NCBI GenBank assembly: GCA_021848825.1
Contig: JAJZTQ010000022.1
Location: 1-45,269 of the forward strand
From: Pseudomonadota bacterium
GTDB lineage: Bacteria; Pseudomonadota; Gammaproteobacteria; Burkholderiales; JABEVD01
DNA length: 45,269 nt
Direction: 5' to 3'
Both the position numbers and the translations under genes were made by a program. Every line of letters begins with the position of its first letter. Positions within the stretch are counted from its first letter, which is position 1. Below, in pieces: positions 15,058 to 25,000 of this stretch. Under the pieces are notes generated by a model, which saw only the letters and a list, made by a program, of their open reading frames with translations, searched no databases and was not told the DNA's origin.

Positions 15058-17901
15058 ATGGATGGGTTCGCAAAGCGGCACAACGGGCCTTCAGAGCGAG
15101 AGGTGCGGCAGATGCTCGAGAAAATCGACGCACAGTCGCTCGACGATCTGATAGAGCAGACCATTCCGGAGGCGATCAGGCTCGACGCCCCGCTCGATCT
15201 CCCGGAAGGGATGTCGGAGTATGAATATCTTTCGCATCTCAGGGAAATTGCGGCCAAAAACAGGATGTTCAGGAGCTATATCGGTCTGGGCTATTACGGC
15301 ACAATCCTTCCCCCGGTGATCCAGCGCAACATACTCGAGAATCCTGGCTGGTATACGGCCTATACGCCTTACCAAGCGGAAATCGCACAGGGCAGGCTGG
15401 AGGCGCTGCTCAATTTCCAGACCATGGTCTCCGACCTGACAGGCATGGAAATCGCAAATGCTTCGCTTCTCGACGAGGCGACAGCGGCCGCCGAGGCGAT
15501 GACCATGCTGCATGGTGCGCGACCGAGGGATGCCCAGGGGAAAAACAGGTTCTTCGTATCAAGCGAATGCTTTCCCCAGACCATGGCGTTGCTCAAGACT
15601 CGTGCGTATCCTCTCGACATAGAACTCGTATTCGGAGACTTCAGGACTGTTTCTCTCGACGATTCCTTCTATGGCGCGCTGCTGCAGTATCCTGCCGCGA
15701 ATGGCGCCGTGCACGACTATTCTGCATTCGTATCGGCAGCCAAGGAAAAGGGCATGACGATTGCCGTTGCGGCCGACATACTGAGCCTCGTTATGCTCAG
15801 GCCCCCTGGTGAATGGGGAGCAGATGTGGTTTTCGGCTCGACACAGCGTTTCGGCGTGCCGATGGGTTACGGCGGTCCCCATGCTGCCTATTTCGCATGC
15901 AGAGATGCGTACAAGCGCGCCATGCCGGGAAGAATCATCGGCATGTCTGTCGATGCGGAAGGCAATCCTGCCTTGAGAATGGCGCTTCAGACGAGGGAGC
16001 AGCATATCCGGCGGGAAAAGGCCACTTCCAACATCTGTACAGCGCAAGCCCTGCTTGCGATCATGGCTGGCATGTACGCCGCCTATCATGGCCCCATTGG
16101 GCTCAAGGAAATCGCGCTTCGGGTCCATCTTCACGCCGTCGCGCTGGGCAAGGAGCTCGAGAAGCTCGGCTTTTCCCTCTCCCATGAGAACTATTTCGAT
16201 ACTGTCGAGATCGTCCATGAAAAAACCCAAGATGTCAGGAAAATAGCGGAAACTGCAGGGATCAATTTCCGTTACGGGCCAAATCGCATTGGCATCGCGC
16301 TTGATGAAACGGTCTCGGTTTCCGACTTGAACGAAGTTTTGGCGATTTTCGCCAAAAATTCAGGAAAAGCCGCTCCTATCCTCTCGAAAGAGCAGATAGC
16401 AGGCATGGCGACAAAGGTGGAATTCAGGAAATCCGAAATCCTCACCCACCCCGTTTTCAATTCCCATCATTCCGAGACGCTCATGATGCGCTACATCAAG
16501 CGGCTCGAGAACAGGGATCTTTCACTGACCCATTCGATGATTCCGCTGGGTTCATGCACCATGAAGCTCAATGCCGCAGCGGAGCTTCTTCCGCTTTCAT
16601 GGCCGGAATTCGCCAATATTCATCCATTCGTCCCTGTCGAGCAGGCTGAAGGCTATCAGGAAATCATTTCCGGACTGGACGAAGCGCTCTCCAGGATCAC
16701 GGGTTTCGCGAAAATGAGCTTCCAGCCCAACAGCGGGGCGCAGGGAGAATATGCCGGTCTGCTCGTCATCCAGGCATACCACAGATCGAGGGGGGATTCA
16801 GGGCGCAATGTTGCGCTGATTCCTTCTTCCGCCCATGGCACCAATCCGGCGAGTGCAGCGATGTGCGGCATGGAAATCGTCGTGGTGAAATGCGACAGGA
16901 ACGGCAATATCGATCTGGATGACCTCAGGGAAAAGGCGGCGCTTCACAGGGAAAGGCTTTCCTGCCTGATGGTGACCTATCCCAGCACCCACGGCGTGTA
17001 CGAGGAATCGATAGTCGAAGTGATGGAAATCGTCCATGAGAACGGCGGACAGGTATACATGGATGGCGCGAACATGAATGCACAGGTTGGCCTGACGAGC
17101 CCGGGAAGGATAGGGGCTGACGTCTGTCACCTCAACCTGCACAAGACTTTCGCCATTCCCCACGGAGGAGGGGGGCCGGGCATGGGGCCGATAGGTGTGG
17201 CGGCGCACCTCGCCCCCTTCCTCCCTTCGCATCCCCTTGTCAGGACAGGGGGGGAGAAGGGGATAGATGCGGTATCCGCCGCTCCTTACGGCAGCGCGCT
17301 TATCCTGCTCGTTTCCTACGGATACATCAAGATGATGGGCGGAAAGGGACTCGTCGAGGCGACCAGAACGGCCATTCTGAATGCCAATTACATCAAGGAA
17401 ATGCTGAAGGATCATTATTCGACATTGTATGCAGGAAAAAACGGCCGGTGCGCGCATGAGATGATCCTGAATTGCGCCGACTTCAAGCGCGATGCCGGGG
17501 TGGAAGTGGCTGACATCGCGAAGCGGCTTATGGATTTCGGTTTCCATGCGCCTACGACTTCTTTCCCGGTCGTCGACACCTTGATGGTCGAGCCGACAGA
17601 GAGCGAATCCAAAGCCGAACTGGACCGCTTCATCGAAGCGATGATCGCCATCAGGGGAGAGATAGAAGAGATCGCCTCAGGACGGGCGGACAGGAAGGAA
17701 AACGTCATCAAGCGTTCTCCCCATACCGCGAAATCAGTCGTGTCCGATGAATGGAACAGGAGCTACACCAGGGAGAAGGCAGTATTTCCGCTTCCATGGG
17801 TGAGGGACAACAAGTTCTGGCCGGCCGTCGCGCGTGTGGACAATGTTTACGGGGACAAGCATCTGGTCTGCTCCTGCCCCCCAGTGGAGAGCTATCTCTG
17901 A
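15058..17901 (+). CDS. gcvP: Glycine dehydrogenase (decarboxylating), P protein
   Basis: The P protein decarboxylates glycine with pyridoxal phosphate and passes the aminomethyl group to GcvH. At 947 residues it is the single-chain form with both homologous halves fused, as in most proteobacteria. The PLP-binding Lys is residue 696 in HLNLHKTFAIPHGGGGPG. The N-terminus (FAKRHNGPSEREVRQML) and the IGLGYYGTILPPVIQRNILENPGWYTAYTPYQ segment are typical. It is the last gene of the operon and a perfect hairpin begins at its stop codon. Confidence 0.97.
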   Translation: MDGFAKRHNGPSEREVRQMLEKIDAQSLDDLIEQTIPEAIRLDAPLDLPEGMSEYEYLSHLREIAAKNRMFRSYIGLGYYGTILPPVIQRNILENPGWYTAYTPYQAEIAQGRLEALLNFQTMVSDLTGMEIANASLLDEATAAAEAMTMLHGARPRDAQGKNRFFVSSECFPQTMALLKTRAYPLDIELVFGDFRTVSLDDSFYGALLQYPAANGAVHDYSAFVSAAKEKGMTIAVAADILSLVMLRPPGEWGADVVFGSTQRFGVPMGYGGPHAAYFACRDAYKRAMPGRIIGMSVDAEGNPALRMALQTREQHIRREKATSNICTAQALLAIMAGMYAAYHGPIGLKEIALRVHLHAVALGKELEKLGFSLSHENYFDTVEIVHEKTQDVRKIAETAGINFRYGPNRIGIALDETVSVSDLNEVLAIFAKNSGKAAPILSKEQIAGMATKVEFRKSEILTHPVFNSHHSETLMMRYIKRLENRDLSLTHSMIPLGSCTMKLNAAAELLPLSWPEFANIHPFVPVEQAEGYQEIISGLDEALSRITGFAKMSFQPNSGAQGEYAGLLVIQAYHRSRGDSGRNVALIPSSAHGTNPASAAMCGMEIVVVKCDRNGNIDLDDLREKAALHRERLSCLMVTYPSTHGVYEESIVEVMEIVHENGGQVYMDGANMNAQVGLTSPGRIGADVCHLNLHKTFAIPHGGGGPGMGPIGVAAHLAPFLPSHPLVRTGGEKGIDAVSAAPYGSALILLVSYGYIKMMGGKGLVEATRTAILNANYIKEMLKDHYSTLYAGKNGRCAHEMILNCADFKRDAGVEVADIAKRLMDFGFHAPTTSFPVVDTLMVEPTESESKAELDRFIEAMIAIRGEIEEIASGRADRKENVIKRSPHTAKSVVSDEWNRSYTREKAVFPLPWVRDNKFWPAVARVDNVYGDKHLVCSCPPVESYL

Positions 17902-17925
17902 AATTCCGGGCTTGCCCGGAATTTC
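17900..17925. terminator. Perfect hairpin between convergent gcvP and tas
   Basis: GAAATTCCGGG and CCCGGAATTTC form an 11-bp perfect stem around a CTTG loop. It covers the gcvP stop codon and touches the last codon of the convergent aldo-keto reductase gene, so it sits where a two-way terminator is expected. There is no T tract on either side, so termination strength is uncertain, and it may simply protect 3' ends. Confidence 0.55.
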
Positions 17926-18949
17926 ACGGGGCAGGATTGGGGTAGCGGGAGTGGATGGCGTCGATCTCCTCCAATGTTTCCCTGTCGAGCGTCAGGCTTG
18001 AGCTTCCGATGTTTTCCTTCAACTGGGTCATGCTCGTCGCGCCTATGATGGTGCTCGATACGAAGCTTCTGCTTCTCACGAAGGCGAGTGAGAGTTCGGC
18101 AGGAGAAAGGCCGGTTTTTTTTGCCAGGTCGCAATAGCTCGACACCGCCTCGTCGACATTCCGCTTGTGGTATCTCTGTCCGAATTGGGGGAAAATGGTG
18201 AGCCTCCCGCTTCCGCCTTCCAGGTATTTCCCGGAAAGCATGCCGAATCCGAGCGGACTGTAGGCGAGGAGGCCGATTTTTTCCCTGTGGCAGATTTCGG
18301 AGAGCCCGTATTCGAATACCCTGTTGATGGGGTTGAAGGCGTTCTGTATCGAAACGACTCTTTCCAATCCATGCGCCTCGGACAGCCTCAGGAATTCGCA
18401 AAGTCCCCATGGCGTCTCGTTGCTGAGCCCGATATGTCTGACCTTTCCCATTTTGACGAGCCCCGAGAGGACTTCGAGCTGCTCGACTATCGGAACGGTT
18501 TCATGTTCGAGTTCCGGTTCGAAAAAGCTTTTGCCGAACATTGGGACATTCCTGTCCGGCCAGTGGATCTGGTAAAGATCGACATAATCTGTCTGGAGGC
18601 GTCTGAGACTCGCATCCAGCGCTTCGTGGACATTCTTCCTGTCGACTGCCTTAGGGCCGCCCCTAATCCATGAAAATCCCCTCGAAGGTCCGGCAACTTT
18701 GGTTGCGATATAAAGATCTTCTCGCTGCTGATGCTTCAGCCATTTCCCGACATATTCTTCGGTCCTTCCCTGTGTTTCTGCCTTTCCCGGAACAGGATAC
18801 ATTTCCGCCGTGTCTATGAAGTTGATGCCGCAAGACACAGCGTAGTCGAGCTGTTCGCATGCTTCCGGAAAACTGTTCTGTTCGCCGAAGGTCATGGTTC
18901 CGAGGCAGATTTCGGAAACGCTCATTTCCCCGAGTCTGTTGTATTTCAT
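17924..18949 (-). CDS. tas: NADP(H)-dependent aldo-keto reductase (Tas type)
   Basis: The 341-residue protein is an AKR-fold oxidoreductase closest in length and motifs to E. coli Tas. INFIDTAEMYPVPGKAETQGRTEEYVG carries the catalytic Asp and Tyr, TKVAGPSRG the Lys, and YQIHWPDRNVPMFG the active-site His; the C-terminal STIIGATSMTQLKENI segment binds the phosphate of NADP. The physiological substrate of Tas is unknown. It begins one base after the stop of the methyltransferase gene upstream, so both are probably read from one leftward transcript. Confidence 0.88.
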   Translation of the reverse strand: MKYNRLGEMSVSEICLGTMTFGEQNSFPEACEQLDYAVSCGINFIDTAEMYPVPGKAETQGRTEEYVGKWLKHQQREDLYIATKVAGPSRGFSWIRGGPKAVDRKNVHEALDASLRRLQTDYVDLYQIHWPDRNVPMFGKSFFEPELEHETVPIVEQLEVLSGLVKMGKVRHIGLSNETPWGLCEFLRLSEAHGLERVVSIQNAFNPINRVFEYGLSEICHREKIGLLAYSPLGFGMLSGKYLEGGSGRLTIFPQFGQRYHKRNVDEAVSSYCDLAKKTGLSPAELSLAFVRSRSFVSSTIIGATSMTQLKENIGSSSLTLDRETLEEIDAIHSRYPNPAP

Positions 18950-18950
18950 G

Positions 18951-19649
18951 TCAGGCCTTTCTGAGCAAATCGACTCTGATGGGCATGAAAAATCGAGCCC
19001 CTCCCGGCGTCATGTGCTTCTCGAATTTTTCCCTGACTTCGTCGTAAAGCTGGGGAGAAAGGTCGTGGTTGGTATGCGTCACCTTGAGTATCTTTTTTTC
19101 GAAATCGTCGAAATGCTCGAAATTCATCGGCGTGACGAAGAATTCCTCTCTCGCAAGTTCGAAGAGCCCGGTGGATACGGCCTTCTTCACCGCTTCGAAT
19201 GCCGCTTCCCTGACCTTTTTCTCGTCATGGAAGAGCTTCAGTATCTCGTTGAAGTCCCCGGCATAGACAGGTTCGGAAATATAGGCATACCCTCCGGGCC
19301 TCAATACTCTCCTTATTTCCTGGAATGCCCTGTCCATGAATTCGATGGGAACATGATGCAGGGACTTGAACATCATGACAATATCGAAGCTTCCGTCCCT
19401 GGCGGGAATGGATTCGGCTCCTCCTCTTTCGAATCTGACATTTTCCAGATCGCGGATTTTTCTGTTTATTTCAAGCTGGATCTCGTCAACTTCGAGCGCG
19501 ACGACCGATTTTGCGCTATGCGCGACGATGCGCGTCTTTTCGGCCTTTCCGCAGCCGAGCTCGAGAATTTCGGCGCCCCTGATCGGAAGCTTTCCGAAGA
19601 TTTCCTGCTCGTCCACCAATGGGCCTGCTTCATTCGAAGCTATCTGCAT
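18951..19649 (-). CDS. Class I SAM-dependent methyltransferase
   Basis: A 232-residue soluble methyltransferase of the Methyltransf_11 type. Motif I is ILELGCGKAEKTRIV, the acidic residue closing the SAM ribose is in VVALEVDEIQ, and motifs II/III read FDIVMMFKSLHHVP and EIRRVLRPGGYAYISEP. The substrate is unknown; the FKSLHHVP form is common among small-molecule methyltransferases. I chose the ATG at 19649 because AGAGGAG lies six bases upstream; the open frame extends ten codons further to 19679 without a ribosome binding site. It is followed by tas with a one-base gap. Confidence 0.8.
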   Translation of the reverse strand: MQIASNEAGPLVDEQEIFGKLPIRGAEILELGCGKAEKTRIVAHSAKSVVALEVDEIQLEINRKIRDLENVRFERGGAESIPARDGSFDIVMMFKSLHHVPIEFMDRAFQEIRRVLRPGGYAYISEPVYAGDFNEILKLFHDEKKVREAAFEAVKKAVSTGLFELAREEFFVTPMNFEHFDDFEKKILKVTHTNHDLSPQLYDEVREKFEKHMTPGGARFFMPIRVDLLRKA

Positions 19650-19742
19650 GGCTGCTCCTCTGCAAAAAAGTTGAAGCATAGGTCATTTTCTTGTCTTGGT
19701 GTCGGACATCCTCTAGACTGCATTGGTTCACGGGAGAAGAAG

Positions 19743-20147
19743 ATGGGTTTCGACGATACCTACAGGATGAGCTCCCATGCCGTCATCACCGACGATCGGG
19801 GGCGCGTGCTGATGCTCAAAGCCACATACGGAAGCCTCGGCTGGGGCTTTCCCGGAGGGGCGCTCGATCCTGGAGAGACGGTCCTCGATGCGCTCCATAG
19901 AGAATGCATGGAAGAACTCGGATGCAACGTAAGGATATGCTATCTGAGCGGCATCTACCATCACAGGGGAGTGAATTCGCACGCCCTGATATTCAGGTGC
20001 GAGCTCCTTGGAGACATGCCCATTACCTTGAGCGAAGAGCACTCTGAATGGAGATACATGCCGATCGAGGCCTTGACCCCGAGTCAGAGAAAAAGGGTGG
20101 AGGACTGTCTTTCCTTCACAGGCGAGGTCAGGAGCGAAATTTTCTGA
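19743..20147 (+). CDS. NUDIX hydrolase
   Basis: A 134-residue NUDIX-fold pyrophosphohydrolase. The NUDIX box is complete: GGALDPGETVLDALHRECMEELGC fits Gx5Ex7REUxEExGU, with the metal-binding glutamates present. GWGFPGG precedes it as usual. Substrate cannot be told from this. The start at ATG 19743 follows GGGAGAAGA; the open frame runs far upstream (to 18894) but that part is antisense to the methyltransferase gene. It stands alone between divergent and convergent neighbours. Confidence 0.85.
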   Translation: MGFDDTYRMSSHAVITDDRGRVLMLKATYGSLGWGFPGGALDPGETVLDALHRECMEELGCNVRICYLSGIYHHRGVNSHALIFRCELLGDMPITLSEEHSEWRYMPIEALTPSQRKRVEDCLSFTGEVRSEIF

Positions 20148-20150
20148 GCT

Positions 20151-20606
20151 TCATTGAATTTCCTCAGTGAAGACGGCCTCGACAGGTTTGGGTTCGCCCT
20201 TTCTCGTCACGGATACCGTGATGACGTATTTCCCGCTCATGTCGAATCGGAAGAATTCGCTGTAGTCGACAGGGCCTGCCGGGGCAGCATTCAGCAGCTC
20301 CTTTTGCTGGATCTGGCCCAATGGATTTTCCACCGCTATGCTCACCTTCGCGTCGGTGATGCGCTCGCCGCCTTCGGCCTTGAAGAGGCTGACCATCAGG
20401 TGCTGCATGGATTTCGATTTTGGAATGCGGAGATGGCTCTGCAGCTCGCCCGGCGCTTCCCGTGCATGCTCAGCCGAGACGACTCCCAGCCTTACAACCA
20501 TGCCGCCGACTGTTTCGGTCTGCGCCCATGTGCTCACGCTATAAAGCGCAGCCAACAGGATGATGCTTCGGGCAAGAATCCTTCTTGCCGAGTGAAAGAC
20601 GACCAT
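20151..20606 (-). CDS. Exported protein of unknown function with Ig-like C-terminal region
   Basis: A 151-residue protein with a signal peptide (hydrophobic segment SIILLAALYSVSTWA, cleavage after about residue 28). The mature part has alternating hydrophobic strands ending KYVITVSVTRKGEPKPVEAVFTEEI, which resembles the small beta-sandwich of YtkA/FixH-type periplasmic proteins, often involved with copper or cytochrome oxidase. No cysteine is present in the mature part and only scattered His and Met residues, so a metal role is not supported. I do not recognise a specific family. It converges with the NUDIX gene and is divergent from ndh. Confidence 0.7.
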   Translation of the reverse strand: MVVFHSARRILARSIILLAALYSVSTWAQTETVGGMVVRLGVVSAEHAREAPGELQSHLRIPKSKSMQHLMVSLFKAEGGERITDAKVSIAVENPLGQIQQKELLNAAPAGPVDYSEFFRFDMSGKYVITVSVTRKGEPKPVEAVFTEEIQ

Positions 20607-20695
20607 GATTTTCTCCAGAATGATATTCTAATATTCTAGGTCAAGAATGCGAAAAGACAATTTGATCTAGAATCCATATCTGACTGGAGGTTCAT

Positions 20696-22000
20696 TTGGA
20701 TCGGCATCGGATCGTCATCGTCGGAGGGGGCGCGGGGGGGCTGGAGCTCGCGACTCGCCTGGGAGACACGCTCGGAAAGCGCGGCATGGCTGCCGTCACG
20801 CTCATCGACAGGAAGCGAACCCATCTGTGGAAGCCTCTCCTTCACGAGGTGGCGGCGGGAAGCATGGATATAGACGAACATGAACTCGAATATCTCGCCC
20901 AGGCGAGATGGCATCATTTCCGATACAGGCTGGGCGCGATGGATGGCCTGGACAGGAAATCGAAGGAGATCACGGTTGCAGCGAGCCTGGACGAGGAGGG
21001 AAGGGAAGTCATTTTGCGCCGAAGGTTCGGCTACGACACGCTGGTCATCGCAGTCGGGAGCACGACCAACGATTTCGGCACGCCTGGCGTGATGGAACAC
21101 GCCATTTCGCTGGACACCACGGATGAGGCGGAACGCTTCCACAGGAAGCTCGTCAATGCCTGCCTTCGCGCCCATGCCCGCCCGGGGCCGATTTCCCCCG
21201 GGGAACTCGACGTGGCGATCGTCGGCGGCGGAGCCACGGGGGTCGAACTCGCGGCCGAACTCCACAAGACCGTGAGAGAGCTTGCAGCCTATGGCCTCGA
21301 CCAGATCGATCCCGACAAGGACATCAGGATCACCATCATCGAAGCCAATGACCGCATCCTCTCCGCGCTGCCTGAAAGGATCTCGAATTCCGCCGAGAAG
21401 CTCCTCGAAACATTGGGGGTGAAGATCAGGAAAGGAGAGCGCGTTGTCAGGGTGACCGAGAAAGGCGTCGAATGCAGGAGCGGGAAATTCGTTCCTGCCG
21501 GGCTCGTCGTCTGGGCAGCCGGGATCAAGGCGCCGGATTTCCTGAGGGGGCTGGACGGACTGGAGACAAATTCCATCAACCAGCTCGTGGTGAAGGAGAC
21601 GCTTCAGACCACGAACGATCCCGACATATTCGCCCTCGGCGACTGCTCGGCTTGCCGGTGGAAAGGACAGACTGTTCCGCCGAGAGCGCAGGCAGCGCAC
21701 CAGCAGGCCTCATTGCTCGTGAAATCGCTATCGAGGCGGCTGGGAGGGAAATCCCTTCCGGAATACCGATACAGGGACTTCGGGTCGCTTGTCTCGCTCG
21801 GGGAATACAGCACGGTGGGGAGCCTGATGGGCGGGCTTTCCGGGGGGAACATGATGGTGGAGGGGTATTTCGCCCGGCTCATGTATCTTTCCCTTTACAG
21901 GATGCATCTCGTGGCGCTTCACGGCTATCCCAAGGCGCTACTCGACAGCCTCGCGCGTTTTATCACGAGGCGGACCGAGCCGCATATCAAGCTGCACTAG
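20696..22000 (+). CDS. ndh: Type II NADH:quinone oxidoreductase (NDH-2)
   Basis: A 434-residue single-subunit, non-proton-pumping NADH dehydrogenase, peripheral on the inner membrane. The FAD-binding RIVIVGGGAGGLELA is at residues 5-18, the NADH-binding DVAIVGGGATGVELAAEL near 175, and IFALGDCSACRW is the C-terminal FAD contact. GNMMVEGYFARLMYLSLYRMHLVALHG is the amphipathic membrane-binding segment typical of NDH-2. The start is TTG at 20696, supported by CTGGAGG five bases upstream. Its stop overlaps the convergent EAL gene by four bases. Confidence 0.9.
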   Translation: MDRHRIVIVGGGAGGLELATRLGDTLGKRGMAAVTLIDRKRTHLWKPLLHEVAAGSMDIDEHELEYLAQARWHHFRYRLGAMDGLDRKSKEITVAASLDEEGREVILRRRFGYDTLVIAVGSTTNDFGTPGVMEHAISLDTTDEAERFHRKLVNACLRAHARPGPISPGELDVAIVGGGATGVELAAELHKTVRELAAYGLDQIDPDKDIRITIIEANDRILSALPERISNSAEKLLETLGVKIRKGERVVRVTEKGVECRSGKFVPAGLVVWAAGIKAPDFLRGLDGLETNSINQLVVKETLQTTNDPDIFALGDCSACRWKGQTVPPRAQAAHQQASLLVKSLSRRLGGKSLPEYRYRDFGSLVSLGEYSTVGSLMGGLSGGNMMVEGYFARLMYLSLYRMHLVALHGYPKALLDSLARFITRRTEPHIKLH

Positions 22001-25000
22001 CCACGACGAGGATCCATGAATTTTGCTTCGAAAATCTCGACCGGGACAGGTTTGCTGAACAGGAAGCCCTGCATCTCGTCGCATTCTAGCAGCCTGAGCA
22101 GGCGAGCCTGATCCTCCGTTTCAACTCCTTCCGCCACGACATTGAGCTTCAACGAATGCGCGAGGTTGATGATGGTTGAAACCAGCGCCAATCCCTCCTG
22201 CCTTGCCGTCATTTCATTCACGAATGATCGGTCTATCTTGAGGGCATCAACCGGGAGTTTCGACAGGTAGCCGAGAGAGGAGAAGCCTGTGCCGAAGTCG
22301 TCGATTGCGATCGTGACGCCCATGTCGTGGATCTGTTTCAGGCTCGACACGGCGCGGGTCACGTCTTCCATGATCATGCTTTCAGTGATCTCGAGCTCCA
22401 GCCCTTCGGCGGCATGTTCATGGACGCCGATCTTTTTCTTTATGTCCGAGACGAATCCCGGATCTCTAAGCTGGATGGGCGAAACGTTGACGGAAATGCG
22501 GACTGCCGAAAGTCCGCTTTCGCGCCAGCGCAGATAATCCTCGATGGCCTTGCGAAGCGCCCATCTTCCCACTTCGCGGATCAATCCCGTTTCTTCGAGA
22601 ATCGGTATGAATTTGCCCGGGTAAACGAGGCCGGCCTGAGGATCGTTCCAGCGGATCAGCGCTTCTGCAGCGACGACTTTCCGGCTGGAGAGGTTCAATT
22701 TGGGCTGGTAATGGAGCACGAATTCCTCGGTCTCGATTGCGCGGCGCAGCCGATTTTCCAGAGAGAGCTTCGTCGCTACCGTTTCGGTCATTTCCTTCCT
22801 GTGGAAGAGATATCTGTCTCCGCTCTTCTTCGCCATCTTGAGCGCGGCTTCGGCATTGCCGAACAGTGTCTCCGCATCGTCTCCGTCATCCGGAAAAAGC
22901 GCAATGCCGAGTTTGACCCCGATTCGGAATTCGGTAGCCTCGAGCATGAAACGGTGATCGAGAAAGGCTGCCAGCGTTTTCTCGACGACTCTAGCCGCGT
23001 CCACATCCTGCCTGATTTCGGGGAAAAGCAGCGCAAACTGGTCCGTTCCGACACGCGCGAGCAGATTGACGTCCCCCGTGATTTCCGAGAGCCATGAAGC
23101 GACCTGCTTCAGCAGCGCATCGCCAACCGGCCTGCCCAGGCTGTCGTTGATGTTCTTGAAGCGCTCAAGATCGAAAATGACAAGTGCCAGCCTGTGTCCG
23201 CCGCTTTCAGCATTTCTGACGAACTGTCCTGCCCGGTCGAGAAACAGATTCCTGTTCGCAAGCCCCGTCAGCACGTCGTAATAGGCGAGATAATTCAGCC
23301 TTTCCTGCTTGTCGATGTGGTCGATCGCGAAAGAGATGTCCCCGGTGAGCTCGAAAAGAAGCTGAAGTTCCTCCTCATGGAAGAATTCCTTTTCCTCCGA
23401 ATAGAGCGCAATCATGCCCACGGCTTCGTTGCAGACGAGAAGCGGAAATATGGCCATCGAGTTGACCCCGGATTCGGCATATTTGTTTCCGAAGAGCACT
23501 CTCGGATCGTTCGTGGAATCGTTCGAGATGACGGGTTTCTTTTCGCTTATCGCCTGGTAAACCATCGTTTTCTGTGCGCCTTCGCTCGACGAAAGGATGG
23601 TTCTTATCGAAGCCTGCAGCTCCTCATCCTTTCCGGCAGAGGCGATGGGCACGATCCTGCCATCTTCAACGATGGCGATCATGGCCATGCGAAATCCACC
23701 GGCTTCCGTTGCGATTCGACAGGCCTCGGCAAAAAGCTCTTCCCTCTTCTGTACCCTGACGATCAGCGAATTGATCTGGCTCAGCACCGCGAGCACGCGG
23801 TTCAGGCGCGTGATCCTGAGTTCAGCTTTCCTTCTTTCCGTGATGTCCTGGATGACGGCGACCAGGCTGGTCACCTTTCCTTCGGCTTCCCTGATCACTG
23901 AAGCAGAAAGGTCGACCCATATGATTCGGCCATGGTTCGCAACGTAGCGCTTTGCGATGTGATAGTGATTGCGTTTTCCGGCGAGTACTTCGTTGAAATA
24001 GCTCATCGCTTTCCCGAGATCTTCGGGGTGCGTCAGATCGGTGAAGTTCATTTTCTTCAATGTCTCTTCGTCGAAACCGAGCATGGCGCGGAAGGCCTCG
24101 TTGAATCTTGTCAGGTTGCCGGCAGCGTCTGTCGAGGCAATCCCCGTGTTGGCGTTCTCGAAAATGCTTCTGAACCAGGATTCGTTTTTCTCCAGCTCGA
24201 TGAGCGCCCGCCTTTGCTCAGTGATGTCCCGGAAGAACCAGACACGCCCGTAATATTTCCCGTCAACGCCCGTGATAGGAGCGGAAAAGCGGTCGATCGT
24301 TCTGCCATCCCTGAATTGCAGTTCGTCGTGACTTTTCTCGTCGTGGTGCGAATACAGGTATTCAATCCTTGAGATGAATGCATCAGGATGATCGAGTTTC
24401 TCTCTTGCAAGCCTGAGAAGGGGGGCTTCATGCCCTTCTTCGATCATTCGTTTCGGGATTTCCCACAATTCCAGAAACCGCTGGTTGCAGGAGAGTATGT
24501 CTCCATTTTCTCCGACCACGAGGATGGCATCCAAGGACGCATCCTGCTGGGTCTTGAGGATCATGTGCTTGAAGTTCGCCTCTGCTTCTGCAGCGCGGCG
24601 CTCGGCTATTTCCAGCTGAAGGATGCGGTTCGCTTCCTCGAGCTGCAGCATCTTTTCCTCCAGCTTGCGGATCAGCGTTTCGCTGTAATGCTTGAGCACA
24701 TCTTCCTCGTTTTTTTCAGGAATCGCCGTTCTTTTTTCCGGCGAGCCATGAGAAAGAACTTCGATTATCCGCGACAAGAAATCGTCAGGTTCGCAGGGCT
24801 TCAGGATGAAGGCATCTGCGCCGAGATTCAGCGCAAGCTGCTCGTCCTCGCGCTCGGTATAGGTGGCCGTATAGACGATGAAAGGGATATCGGTGAGGCG
24901 TGGGTCGGCCTTCCAGTGCCGAAGCAGAGTATAGCCGTCCATCACCGGCATCAGCAGATCGGATACCACGAGGCTCGGCGGAGCCTGCCTTGCCTTCACC

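Noticed and set aside
18894-19742. Long upstream extension of the NUDIX frame
   Set aside because: It is antisense to the methyltransferase and aldo-keto reductase genes; ATG 19743 has a ribosome binding site and gives a normal NUDIX length.
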